64,000 bases of DNA. Source: an uncultured Acetatifactor sp. Its GTDB lineage: Bacteria > Bacillota > Clostridia > Lachnospirales > Lachnospiraceae. A model generated the notes under the pieces. It was not told where the DNA came from, did not search any database, and saw only the letters and a list, made by a program, of their open reading frames with translations. Made by a program: the position numbers and the translations under genes. Of this stretch, positions 52,145 through 61,335 are shown piece by piece (position 1 is the stretch's first letter; each line of letters opens with the position of its first letter). The stretch covers positions 7,228 through 71,227 of the forward strand of contig CAJTVB010000019.1 in NCBI GenBank assembly GCA_910579755.1. The letters are read 5' to 3'.

Positions 52145-53319
52145 CAACGCTCCTTCCCATGCTGCCACGAGCTTTATCTATGGAGCTATGACAGCTCTTT
52201 TCATCTAATTGACAGCAACTGCCCCACACAGGCAGTGGTGAATGATCTGTTTGTTATGAATCACCGCCGGACAGAATTTGACGCTCAGATCGCAGCCCAC
52301 AATACGCCTATCCTTTTTACCAATGAAATGGGGCTGATGTGGGTAGTGGCGCCTCGGTTTGAAGCCGACGAGCTTGTGCAGCATTATGTGCTGGGCCCGT
52401 TTTTTGTGGATAATATTCCTCCCCAAATTCTGGAAGCGAGCTGAACAGGCACGACCTAAGCCTTTCTTTACGTCAGGAGTTCTTACGCTTTTTGCGGAAA
52501 TTGCCAATCATCAGCCTGAACCGTATCTTTGAGTATGCAGTCATGCTGCATTTTTGTGTCACCGGCGAAAAAATTACGATCAGCGACCTGCGCTATTATG
52601 AAAATACTCAGCAGTCTGCAGGGCTCTATATACAGCGCGAAATGCCGGATGCCCACGGCACCTACGAGGGAGAGCAGGAGATGCTTCGGATGGTCCGGGA
52701 GGGCGATCTGAACTATCAGGCGCATATGGACAAACTGTCGGTGACAGGGCATCTGGGTAAATTAAGTAATGGCAATCCTCTGCGGCAGATGAAAAATACG
52801 GTGCTGGTGTGCATCACCCTGTTTTCCCGAGCCGCCATCGAGGGAGGCCTGACGCCCGAGGTTTCCTATACCCTGACCGACTATTATTTCCAAAGTGTGG
52901 AAGCCTGCAGCGCCATTACCGATCTGGTGGAAATCGCACATACAATGCAGGCGGATTTTATCGGCCGGGTACACCGCTGTCGTACCGGCAATCTCTCCCG
53001 GCCCATTCGGGACTGCTGCGAGTATATCAGTCTGCACTTAGAGGATAAGCTGACTTTGGCTGCGCTGGCACAGCAGACAGGCTACACCGAAAACTATCTG
53101 AGCAAAAAATTCAAGCGGGAGATGAATTTGACTCCGATAGAGTACATCCGCAAAGAGCGCCTGGAGCGCGCCGCCCTCTTACTGGGCACCACCCATGAGA
53201 ATGTGCAGGATATCAGCGAGCGGCTGCAATTCTGCTCCCAGAGCTATTTTGCGGATCATTTCCGCAGGCTTTTCGGCTGCAGTCCCACAGAATATCGACA
53301 GCAGAACCCGGCAGGTTAG
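52145..53319 (+). pseudogene. AraC-family regulator remnant, 5'-truncated and frameshifted
   Basis: Paralogue of the intact regulator at 60,060-61,277. The N-terminal sensor begins mid-domain (CHELYLWSYDSSFHLIDSNCP, TPILFTNEMGLMWVVAPRFEADELVQHYVLGPFF). At 52,441 the frame breaks at AGCTGAAC; one missing base would restore LEAS-LNRHDLSLSLRQEFLRFL and link to RIFEYAVMLHFCVTGEK. The C-terminal double helix-turn-helix is intact (LEDKLTLAALAQQTGYTENYLSKKFKREMN, VQDISERLQFCSQSYFADHFRRLFGC). Its 5' end is fused to the 5' end of the GH78 gene, its likely former target. Confidence 0.85.
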
Positions 53320-55643
53320 CCGCCAATGTCCGCAGGCTTCCTGATCTTCTGTAATGCAGCGTTCAGGCTCTTGATCTCATCTCCCGAAATGGCGTCTCCC
53401 GCCTGCTTTAAGATGCTCTGAACGGTCATTTTGGCAAGCATTTTCTGCAGTACCGGATTGTCGCCGGCAGACTGAGCCACGTCGCCGCGGCTCGCCTTCG
53501 CCTTTTCCATCATTCTGCCAAGGATTGCGGCGCCAGCGGGTGATGCCATAATCTCACCCATCGTATCCTGAATAGAGAAGCAATCGGGATCCAGCTCCTC
53601 CTTATCAAACCAGTTGACCACCTCATCCCGCTTTATCATTCGGTACGAAGGATCCGGATCTGTTACTTTTCGGATTGTAATCTTATCATATACATCCGGC
53701 CCGGCAGCATCCACTGTCATGGCAGCATCCGCTTCCGTCTTACATCCGGCTTCTATGGTATGTTCTCCGCTTATGGGAACCTGAAACGTAAATATTCTGT
53801 TTCCCGTCTTTGTCTCCACAAGGCTTCCATCCACAAAGAGGCTCACCTCCGGCTGATTGGAATATACCTTGATCTCCGTATTCTCTTCTGCGCGGTTCAC
53901 ATACCTTCTGCCGCAAATATGGACATAGGGCGCCTTGCTCCAATGTGCTTTATACAGATAAAAGGCATCCTTTTTGCATTTACGATCCATGGTCACAAGA
54001 CCCTTCTGGTTCTCCCCATGCTTGCCGCCTTCATCCCTGCCGTCCGCCGCAAAATCAAACAAATTCCATACATGTGTGGCCCAAAGATAAGGGCGTTTTT
54101 CAATCATTTGAAGCAGATGCTCATGATAAACGCATTGATAGGTTTCACTATAATCCCCTCGTTCCGGCAAAGGACTCTGATACTGAGGATTGGCATCCGC
54201 ACCATACTCCGAAAAGCCCATGACACGGTCAGGAAATTTCTGATGATAAGCATCAAAAAATTCCTCATTTTCAGAAAGCTCTCCCACATACCAGCCATAA
54301 TACAAATTGTAAGAGCCAATATCCGCAATGGAAATCAGCGGGCTGTCTGTTTCCAGCATGAACACATGGGCCATGGTAGTCGGCCTGACAGCATCCATGG
54401 AATGACACAAATCATTCAACAGACGATGGTTTTCCAGCAGATCTTCCATGGCATCTGTAGATGCCATGGCGCTGCTACTGGCTGTGATCTCATTGGACAG
54501 CCCCCAGCATACAATAGACGGATGATTATAGCACTGTGTAATCAGCTCCCGCATCTGGTCAAGAGTGTTCCTGCGGCCATTTGGCATGTGCTGGGTGATG
54601 TATGGGATTTCCGCCCAGACGATCAGCCCATTTTCATCACAAAGGTCATAAAATTCCTGTGCGTGCTGATAATGAGCCAGTCGAACCGTGTTTGCGCCAA
54701 TCTCCTTGATGATCTCCATATCTTCTTTATGTTCTTTTATGGTCAGGGCGTTTCCAAGGCCCGCGCGGTCCTGATGGCGGCTCACCCCCCGTAACGGATA
54801 GGATCTGCCGTTTAAGAAAAAGCCTTTTTCCGCGTCAAAGGCTATGGTGCGGCATCCAAACCGGGACTGCACCTGATCCACTGCCTCACCATCCTCTATC
54901 AGCTCCGCCGCTGTTGTATAAAGGAAAGGATCCTCCACGCCATCCCAAAGGTGCACATTCTCCAGAGTAAATACTGCAGCTGCTTTTCCGTCTGTGACTT
55001 CTGCGTCCAAAGTCAGCCTGTTATCCGCAGCCGTCCCATTATCAGCTGCTGACCGGCTGCTAATGGAAAAATGCACACTCCGGGCCGTGCCGCAGATCCA
55101 TGCCTCCACTGTCACTTCCGCCAGATCCCCCTGTACAACAGGTGTCACCTTGATACCAGGCGTTCCGTCCTTTTCCAGTTCAAAATGACTGGCAGGCACG
55201 CAGATCAGATTCACATCCCGATACAGACCGCCATAGAAGGTAAAATCCGCTTTCTGAGGATATACCCTGTCGTTGGCGGAATTATCCACTGCAACACAGA
55301 TCCGGTTTTCTTCCTGCAGCGCTTCTGTAATGTCTATCCGGAAGGTAGAATAACCGCCCTCATGAGTCCCAAGCTGCTTTCCGTTCACAGATACTGCCGC
55401 CGACATGGCCGCACCGCAAAACTCCAGAAAAACAAGGCCGCCCTCCTCATAAAACTCCGGTTTCCTAAAATCCTTGATATACAGACAAGTGCCGCGATAA
55501 TAGTCGTTGCCGCCATCCTGCCCATCCGCCGCATTCCACGTATGGGGCAGCGTCACGGACTCCCATTCCATGGTTTTTGCGGCAGACAGATCCGCTGCTT
55601 TTACAAAATACCAGTCTTTATTAAAATTTTCTGTCAATCTCAT
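53316..55643 (-). CDS. GH2-family glycoside hydrolase with C-terminal helical module
   Basis: Beta-galactosidase-type enzyme of 775 residues. N-terminal sugar-binding sandwich (NDYYRGTCLYIKDFRK, about 40-150), immunoglobulin-like domain, then TIM barrel from RGVSRHQDRAGLG. The acid/base is E385 in WGLSNEI and the nucleophile E479 in GFSEYGAD. A DUF4982-like domain (585-640) is followed by an unusual helical C-terminus (676-775) with AAILGRMMEKAKASRG and LAKMTVQSILKQAGD. It has no signal peptide. The ATG overlaps the stop of the upstream GH2 gene (ATGA), so the two are translationally coupled. Substrate unknown. Confidence 0.92.
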   Translation of the reverse strand: MRLTENFNKDWYFVKAADLSAAKTMEWESVTLPHTWNAADGQDGGNDYYRGTCLYIKDFRKPEFYEEGGLVFLEFCGAAMSAAVSVNGKQLGTHEGGYSTFRIDITEALQEENRICVAVDNSANDRVYPQKADFTFYGGLYRDVNLICVPASHFELEKDGTPGIKVTPVVQGDLAEVTVEAWICGTARSVHFSISSRSAADNGTAADNRLTLDAEVTDGKAAAVFTLENVHLWDGVEDPFLYTTAAELIEDGEAVDQVQSRFGCRTIAFDAEKGFFLNGRSYPLRGVSRHQDRAGLGNALTIKEHKEDMEIIKEIGANTVRLAHYQHAQEFYDLCDENGLIVWAEIPYITQHMPNGRRNTLDQMRELITQCYNHPSIVCWGLSNEITASSSAMASTDAMEDLLENHRLLNDLCHSMDAVRPTTMAHVFMLETDSPLISIADIGSYNLYYGWYVGELSENEEFFDAYHQKFPDRVMGFSEYGADANPQYQSPLPERGDYSETYQCVYHEHLLQMIEKRPYLWATHVWNLFDFAADGRDEGGKHGENQKGLVTMDRKCKKDAFYLYKAHWSKAPYVHICGRRYVNRAEENTEIKVYSNQPEVSLFVDGSLVETKTGNRIFTFQVPISGEHTIEAGCKTEADAAMTVDAAGPDVYDKITIRKVTDPDPSYRMIKRDEVVNWFDKEELDPDCFSIQDTMGEIMASPAGAAILGRMMEKAKASRGDVAQSAGDNPVLQKMLAKMTVQSILKQAGDAISGDEIKSLNAALQKIRKPADIGG

Positions 55644-58195
55644 ATATCATCCCTCCAGTTTAAGCCGCATGTCCCCGGGCATGTCACCAATTCTGCCAAA
55701 ACCGGCTCACAGCCCGGTGCGCAGACCGTAATGACTGCTTTTCCCGATTCGGTTCCTGCCCGCAGGACTGCCTGCGCCCGTCCATAATAAGTCCTGTGCC
55801 GATTGTCCACATAGCTTTCCGTTGTGCAGGGTGCGGCGCTGCCAAAACCAGCCAGCACGGCCGTGCCCTCTACGGTCAACGTTATCTCGCGATCCATGCC
55901 GGTTTCAAGAACGTTGTTTTCACCCCTCAGATCGATATCCAGATAACAAAGATCCTGTCCATCAGCAGTCATTTCTGTTTTATCCGGTGTCAGCGTCAGG
56001 TGAATATCTCCCTGTGCGCTCTGCAGAACATCACGGCCCAGTTCATTTCCCTCTGCATCGTAAGCGACAGCAGTCAGTATCCCGGGACGATATATAGTAC
56101 TAAATCCTGCCTGGCATTCCACCAGGGACTGTCTCCCCAAAGAGGTACCGTCCTGTATCAGCTCCACCTCCGCTCCGCCGGAATAGACAACGATTTCTGC
56201 CGTGCGGCCTTCACATCCAGCCCAGGACCAGCTGTGCACCGCATCGGAAAAACGCCAGGCGCTGATGATATGGTTCTCCCCTGCGTGGGTGAGCGGTTCC
56301 ACACCGATATAAGGTCCTCTTTCCAGCCCATAGACAACCTTATTCAGCCAAACCTCCGGACGAGGATGCCCCAGTATATCAATGACACCACAGCCTGCCA
56401 GAAGATCCGGATACCCGCCGTCCTTCTCACCCACGGAATCATAGCAGAACATTCCTATCCCGGCCTCTCCGATATAATCCCAGCCAGTCCAGATAAAATC
56501 GCCCACAGAATAGGAACAGGCCGTCACATGCTGCCAGTTCTGGTATATCCTTTGGGGTAAGGTTTCTGCGCCGACGGATACCCGATCCGGATACTCACGG
56601 GCATCCAGCTCATAACGGGTAATCGCATAATTATAGCCGGCAATATCCAGCGCCGCATAGGCGTCCTCACTTAAGATCCTGGCAATCTCCTGCTTGACAA
56701 CAGCCTGCTGCTGTTCTTTCATCATGACCATCATCCTGTTAAACATCTCGCTGCCCACAAGCTTGCCGTTTTGCTTTTCTCCGTTTTCAGACGGCATGCC
56801 TAATGCGGCGGTTCCGGCAGCGCCGGTGTCACTCTGTTCCCGAGCGGCAGCAGACTTCGCCGCCTGGTCCCTGCGGGCCTCCATCATTTTGCCCAGGATA
56901 GCCGCTGCTTTGGGATTTTTAGGCTCCGGCGGGCGAACCGTCTCGTCAGCGACAGGTTTGTACACGCCCATACCGGCAAAGTGCATAACATTCAGCGCCA
57001 TATTGATGCCACAGGTCACCGGCCTTGCCGCGTCCAATTCATGACAGAGCTTTGCCATGCTGCGGGCATAGTCAATTCCGGAGGGTTCGGCAGTTTCCGT
57101 GACTTCATTGCCGATTGAGTACATGACAACACTGGGATGACTGATGTCCTTAAGCACCATGGCAGTCAGATCACGGGTATGCCACTTTTCAAAGCAGGAG
57201 GCGTAGTCGTAACGATTCTTATGTTCATACCACATATCCGCCAGTTCATCCATCACATACATCCCAATCTCATCGCAGGCATCCAGCATTGCCCTGGAGA
57301 TGGGATTATGAGCACTGCGTATGGCATTAAAGCCGGCGTCTTTCAGAATTTTTACCCGACGGCGGGCAGCGGCAGGAAACTCACAGGCGCCCAAAGGCCT
57401 ATTGTCATGGTGGATGCAGGCACCGCGCAGCTTTGTCTCTTTTCCGTTGATATACAGTCCCCTGGTACTCCATCGACGTTCACAGATGCCGAAACGGGTC
57501 GTCTGCTCATCCAGCAGGCCGCCGTCCATATTCATCAGCCTCGCAGTGCAGGTATAAAGATTCGGATGCTCCTCATCCCACAGCATTGCATCAGGAATTA
57601 TGATTCGCACATCATCCCCCGCAGCGGAAGCCAAGGTTCTGCCGGCCTTTTGAACAGAAATCTGTACCACGCCTTTGCTGCTTCGGGTGCGCACACGGAT
57701 TTCGGGAGGGTTGGCAGAGATGGTACTGATCTCGATCCCGTTTGGTTCAATGTGATCCCGGCTGCCCACATACAGCCACACCGGGCGGTAAATACCGCTG
57801 CCGCTGTACCAACGGGTATTGGGTTCCTTGCTGGTATCGGCAGTAACGGTGATGACATTCTCTGTTCCATAGCGAAGCATATCGCTCAGCTCCAGTATAA
57901 ATCCGGTGTAGCCATAAGGCCAGCGGCCTGCTTCATTCCCGTTAAGCGACACCATGCAATTGTGATATACACCTTCAAACTCCACTGATACGGACTTCCC
58001 CTGCCAATCTGCAGGAACCATAAATGTCTTGGTATAATAGTACACTCCGCCTGGAAAATAGCCGGTGTTTTTACCGTTAAGACATCCGGGATTGCGAGGC
58101 TCATACAGCATTGCATCGTGAGGAAGCGCAATAGTCTGCGGTCCTGCATCACCTTTTCTAAATTGCCAGTTCTGGTTAAAATCAATTTTTTTCAT
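55640..58195 (-). CDS. GH2-family glycoside hydrolase with inserted helical module
   Basis: Second GH2 enzyme of 851 residues from ATG 58,195, after GAGGAAAT; an upstream frame lacks a site. N-terminal sandwich (NQNWQFRKGDAGPQTIALPHDAML, GTENVITVTADTSK), TIM barrel from RGACIHHDNRPLG with the acid/base E364 in YSIGNEV and the nucleophile E544 in VSVGAETLP. Between them, residues about 425-510 form a helical insertion beginning AAILGKMMEARRDQ, which resembles the C-terminal module of the neighbouring GH2. The C-terminus has bacterial immunoglobulin-like domains (AVAYDAEGNELGRDVLQSA). It is cytoplasmic, probably acting on sugars imported by the adjacent, now broken GPH transporter. Confidence 0.92.
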   Translation of the reverse strand: MKKIDFNQNWQFRKGDAGPQTIALPHDAMLYEPRNPGCLNGKNTGYFPGGVYYYTKTFMVPADWQGKSVSVEFEGVYHNCMVSLNGNEAGRWPYGYTGFILELSDMLRYGTENVITVTADTSKEPNTRWYSGSGIYRPVWLYVGSRDHIEPNGIEISTISANPPEIRVRTRSSKGVVQISVQKAGRTLASAAGDDVRIIIPDAMLWDEEHPNLYTCTARLMNMDGGLLDEQTTRFGICERRWSTRGLYINGKETKLRGACIHHDNRPLGACEFPAAARRRVKILKDAGFNAIRSAHNPISRAMLDACDEIGMYVMDELADMWYEHKNRYDYASCFEKWHTRDLTAMVLKDISHPSVVMYSIGNEVTETAEPSGIDYARSMAKLCHELDAARPVTCGINMALNVMHFAGMGVYKPVADETVRPPEPKNPKAAAILGKMMEARRDQAAKSAAAREQSDTGAAGTAALGMPSENGEKQNGKLVGSEMFNRMMVMMKEQQQAVVKQEIARILSEDAYAALDIAGYNYAITRYELDAREYPDRVSVGAETLPQRIYQNWQHVTACSYSVGDFIWTGWDYIGEAGIGMFCYDSVGEKDGGYPDLLAGCGVIDILGHPRPEVWLNKVVYGLERGPYIGVEPLTHAGENHIISAWRFSDAVHSWSWAGCEGRTAEIVVYSGGAEVELIQDGTSLGRQSLVECQAGFSTIYRPGILTAVAYDAEGNELGRDVLQSAQGDIHLTLTPDKTEMTADGQDLCYLDIDLRGENNVLETGMDREITLTVEGTAVLAGFGSAAPCTTESYVDNRHRTYYGRAQAVLRAGTESGKAVITVCAPGCEPVLAELVTCPGTCGLNWRDDI

Positions 58196-58262
58196 TACGA
58201 TTTCCTCATAAATATACTGTTCCGGCGGACAGGAGATTCCCATCCGCCGGACTGGTTTTCAG

Positions 58263-59838
58263 CTATTTCTTTGTACGCCTGGCGGCTTTCGCAGCCTTGG
58301 CGGCGCGCTTATCCAATGCCTTCTGGTTCTCCTTATCAAAGTCCAGTCCCTGCCTGGCGCACCTTTCTTTCAATTCCCTGATGCGGATTTCCTCGGCCAT
58401 GCGGTCGGCTTCCTCCCGCTCCCTTCGCTCCAGCTCGTCGGCAGGAATATACTCGATGCCCTTTGCGGCACACTCAGCCACACGGCGTTCCTGAAGCTCC
58501 TTCGATATTTTCGGCATATCATTTTCAATTTTAAATACAAAGCAGAACATAAAAAACACAACAAAACCGACTATGATAAAAGTGCCCTGGTAGGAGAAAT
58601 TGATCCATCCTGTGGCTGCCGCCGCCTGGTCAGCATAGAGGGCAACGCCTTCCGCAGAGGTGCCGATCTGCTGGGGCTGGGTGTAACCGGTGACCATCAG
58701 GCCAAGGTTGAACAATCCCTGAGCTATGCCCACTGCGAACATCATCATGGCGCTGACAAGACCGCCCGAGAGACCATCACAGCGGACGCCGGTCTTCCAT
58801 TCCACCTGGTCAACCACATCTCCCAGATAGGTCATAATCATGTAGCTGAAAGAAATATTACCGATGGCAGCCAGGGCAGTTCCGGCATAAATCATCGTTC
58901 CTTTTCCCACACTGAAGAAGGCCAAAACAGAACCCACAATAGTCAGAACAGAAGTCGTCCAGATTGTCTTGGTGCGGCCAAATTTGAATCCAATACTTGC
59001 TCTGGATGCAGGCCCGGAGCTGGTCCCACATTCCGGCCTCCTTATGTACCTCCAGCCGGGCAGCATCCGTATGCTTCATGCCAAGCTGGTTCCTGCGCTC
59101 CTCGGTGACACGTTCACGGGTATAAAAATACTGTATGAACGTCGTGCAGGCCGCCAGTATTGCCACAATAGACATACACAAAAGATACCCTTTTGCGTTA
59201 TCGCCGTTGACAGCCCTGCAGACAGCCGCCAGAATGGTCGGAAACAGGATGGAAACAACACCGGTACCCGCACTGCCCACGATCTGTGCGGCCATGGACA
59301 GATTCTTCCGCTGATTCACGTTTCGGGTGGCCACTGCGGGAGAGAGCTCCTTGGACATATTCCACATGGTGTAGGAAACACTGTAGTACAGATTAAAGGC
59401 TACAACAATCCAAATCGCCTGGTGGACAGGCTGGGTGAACGGAATCCAGAACAATAGAATCACTGTGATTACAATAAAAGGAGTAGATATGAGCAGCCAG
59501 GGACGAACCTTACCCTGGCGGCAGGTGGTAGAGTCGATAATCTTAGCCATGACCAGGTTGGTGACGGCATCAATGATTTTGCTCAGCAGCGGGAACAGCA
59601 CCATAAAGGTGGCGATCCACGCGCCCTTGGTTGAGTCGAAGCCTATGACGTCGGTAAGATATTGGTTATAGTAGCTGTTGACCACGGAACTGGTCATCAT
59701 CATACCCCATACACCCAATACATAACCCAGCCACATTTCTTTCCTGGTGGTATTCGCCGATTTGATGCGGGAATCCCATTTGGAACTGGAAAACGCATTG
59801 GCCAAAAGCCCCTGTTTTACGGTTTTTGTTGTTCCCAT
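58263..59838 (-). pseudogene. GPH-family sugar:cation symporter broken by internal deletion
   Basis: Two open frames together make one MelB/GPH-type transporter. From ATG 59,838 (AGGAGGG upstream) the first half gives KEMWLGYVLGVWGMMMTSS, SKIIDAVTNLVMAKIID, GKVRPWLLISTPFIVI and ends at LRACIQSKYW near 59,005. The second half resumes in another frame at IGFKFGRTKTIWTTSVLT and runs to a charged cytoplasmic tail (RAAKAAKAARRTKK) at 58,263. About 80-90 residues that should lie between (helices 7-8) are missing and the join is out of frame, so no functional carrier can be made. It lies upstream of the two GH2 genes and diverges from an AraC regulator. Confidence 0.88.
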
Positions 59839-59956
59839 ATAATCCCTCCTATAAGTAATAATGCCTCGCCGGATCCGCCCTGCTTTGATCACAGCGATAG
59901 TTTCTGATACTTTACATTATAGAAGATATATGTCTCTTTAAAAGCAATATATTTGC

Positions 59957-59999
59957 TTTGCACACAAAATTGTTGTCTTTATCGGAAATATTGTGCAAA
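59957..59999. promoter_or_regulatory. Spaced inverted repeat between GPH and AraC genes
   Basis: TTTGCACA (59,957-59,964) and TGTGCAAA (59,992-59,999) form a perfect eight-base inverted repeat whose arms are 35 bp apart (start to start). The second arm also sits in AATATT-GTGCAA-AATATT. This is a plausible AraC operator pair serving both divergent genes. Confidence 0.5.
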
Positions 60000-60002
60000 A
60001 TA

Positions 60003-60031
60003 TTGTTTTTATATCGAATTTATGCTATCAT
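60003..60031 (+). promoter_or_regulatory. Promoter of the AraC regulator gene
   Basis: TTGTTT and TATCAT are 17 nt apart, 28 nt before the start codon. It directly follows the inverted repeat at 59,957-59,999, which suggests autoregulation. Confidence 0.5.
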
Positions 60032-60059
60032 TATTTATAAGATTTATGGGAGAAAGGTT

Positions 60060-61277
60060 ATGGAAACTTTTGCATTCGATTCAAACGAAAAAATCCATTT
60101 GTTCAAGGAACTCCTGACCTGCGATTCCACTATCTTTAGCTGGACCTATGATGCGGCAGGGGAACTGCTTGACACGAACTGTGAACATCTGGCGCTGGAC
60201 AAAATATTCAGCGCAACAGGATGTAAAGAATATATGGTAAACTATGCCAGAACCATGACGGCGCCTCTGCTTCTGTCCGCACCTCTGGGCATCATGTGGT
60301 GTGCCGTCATCCAGCGGATTGACGGAGTGCTCCTGCGCCTCCATGTGATCGGACCGGTGTTCAACACAGAGATTCCTTCCATCGGTATCCGGAAAGCTGC
60401 GGACCGGTACAATATCCCTCTCTCCTGGCGTTCCGGCTTTATCCACCTGCTCCAAATTCTGCCGGTAATATCAAGCACACTCTTTTTTCAGTACGCCATC
60501 ATGCTCCATTACTGTGCAACCGGTGAAAAGCTTTCCCGAAGCGACATTCAGTTCCAGCAGGCGGCCAATCCCAGGGAAAGCAACCATATCTCTTCAACAA
60601 AAGACCGCCGTCAGGTCTACCAGGCAGAACAGGCCATCCTGCAGAATGTACGGGCCGGAAACCCTGATTACTCAGATGTACTGGAACAGGCTAATCTGCT
60701 CAGTAACGGAGTGCACATTTCCACCGAAAATCCTGTCAATCAGGCAAAGACAAGCCTGATTGTCTTTATATCCCTATGCTCCCGTGCCGCCATTGAAGGC
60801 GGACTGTCCCCGGAGGCTGCCTACAGTGTGGGCGACAGGTATATCCAGGATCTGTTCCGCTGTGATACGATTTCCGAACTGCGGACCTTAAGCCACAACA
60901 TGTATGAGGATTTCATTGAGCGTGTCCGAAAATGCAAAGCCGCTTCTAATCTGAGCATACAAATCCGCAGCTGCCGCGACTATATTGATATGCATTTGGA
61001 AGAGCCCCTTGACCTGAAGGGGCTGGCAGACCGTGTGGGGTATACCGAATACTATCTTTCAAGAAAGTTCAAGCAGGAAATGAATATCAGCATCGGAGGC
61101 TACATCCGCCAGGCCAGAGTGGAACGTGCCAAGGTTCTGCTTACGACTACCGATCTGTCCATTGCTGATATCGCGGAACGCCTGCAGTTCAGCTCCAGTT
61201 CTCACTTCAGTGATTCCTTCCGCAGGCTTGTCAATGTGCTTCCACAGGCGTACCGCAGGGAGCATCTCCGAATGTAG
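60060..61277 (+). CDS. AraC-family transcriptional regulator
   Basis: Regulator of 405 residues with a long N-terminal sensor (CDSTIFSWTYDAAGELLDTN, LLLSAPLGIMWCAVIQRIDG, RLHVIGPVFNTEIPS) and a C-terminal double helix-turn-helix (LEEPLDLKGLADRVGYTEYYLSRKFKQEMNI and LSIADIAERLQFSSSSHFSDSFRRLVNV). The sensor resembles PocR/YesN-type domains rather than a cupin. ATG at 60,060 follows AGAAAGG. It is divergent from the GPH-GH2-GH2 cluster, which it probably activates. Its paralogue at 52,145-53,319 is ruined. Confidence 0.93.
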   Translation: METFAFDSNEKIHLFKELLTCDSTIFSWTYDAAGELLDTNCEHLALDKIFSATGCKEYMVNYARTMTAPLLLSAPLGIMWCAVIQRIDGVLLRLHVIGPVFNTEIPSIGIRKAADRYNIPLSWRSGFIHLLQILPVISSTLFFQYAIMLHYCATGEKLSRSDIQFQQAANPRESNHISSTKDRRQVYQAEQAILQNVRAGNPDYSDVLEQANLLSNGVHISTENPVNQAKTSLIVFISLCSRAAIEGGLSPEAAYSVGDRYIQDLFRCDTISELRTLSHNMYEDFIERVRKCKAASNLSIQIRSCRDYIDMHLEEPLDLKGLADRVGYTEYYLSRKFKQEMNISIGGYIRQARVERAKVLLTTTDLSIADIAERLQFSSSSHFSDSFRRLVNVLPQAYRREHLRM

Positions 61278-61335
61278 CGCCAGAGAGTATGATGCCGATA
61301 AGCAATACCCTTATTCCCCTGGCCTTACCTGGCCT

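Noticed and set aside
53316..53319. Four-base overlap of the AraC remnant and GH2 gene ends
   Set aside because: Convergent stops that touch are common and carry no functional meaning here.
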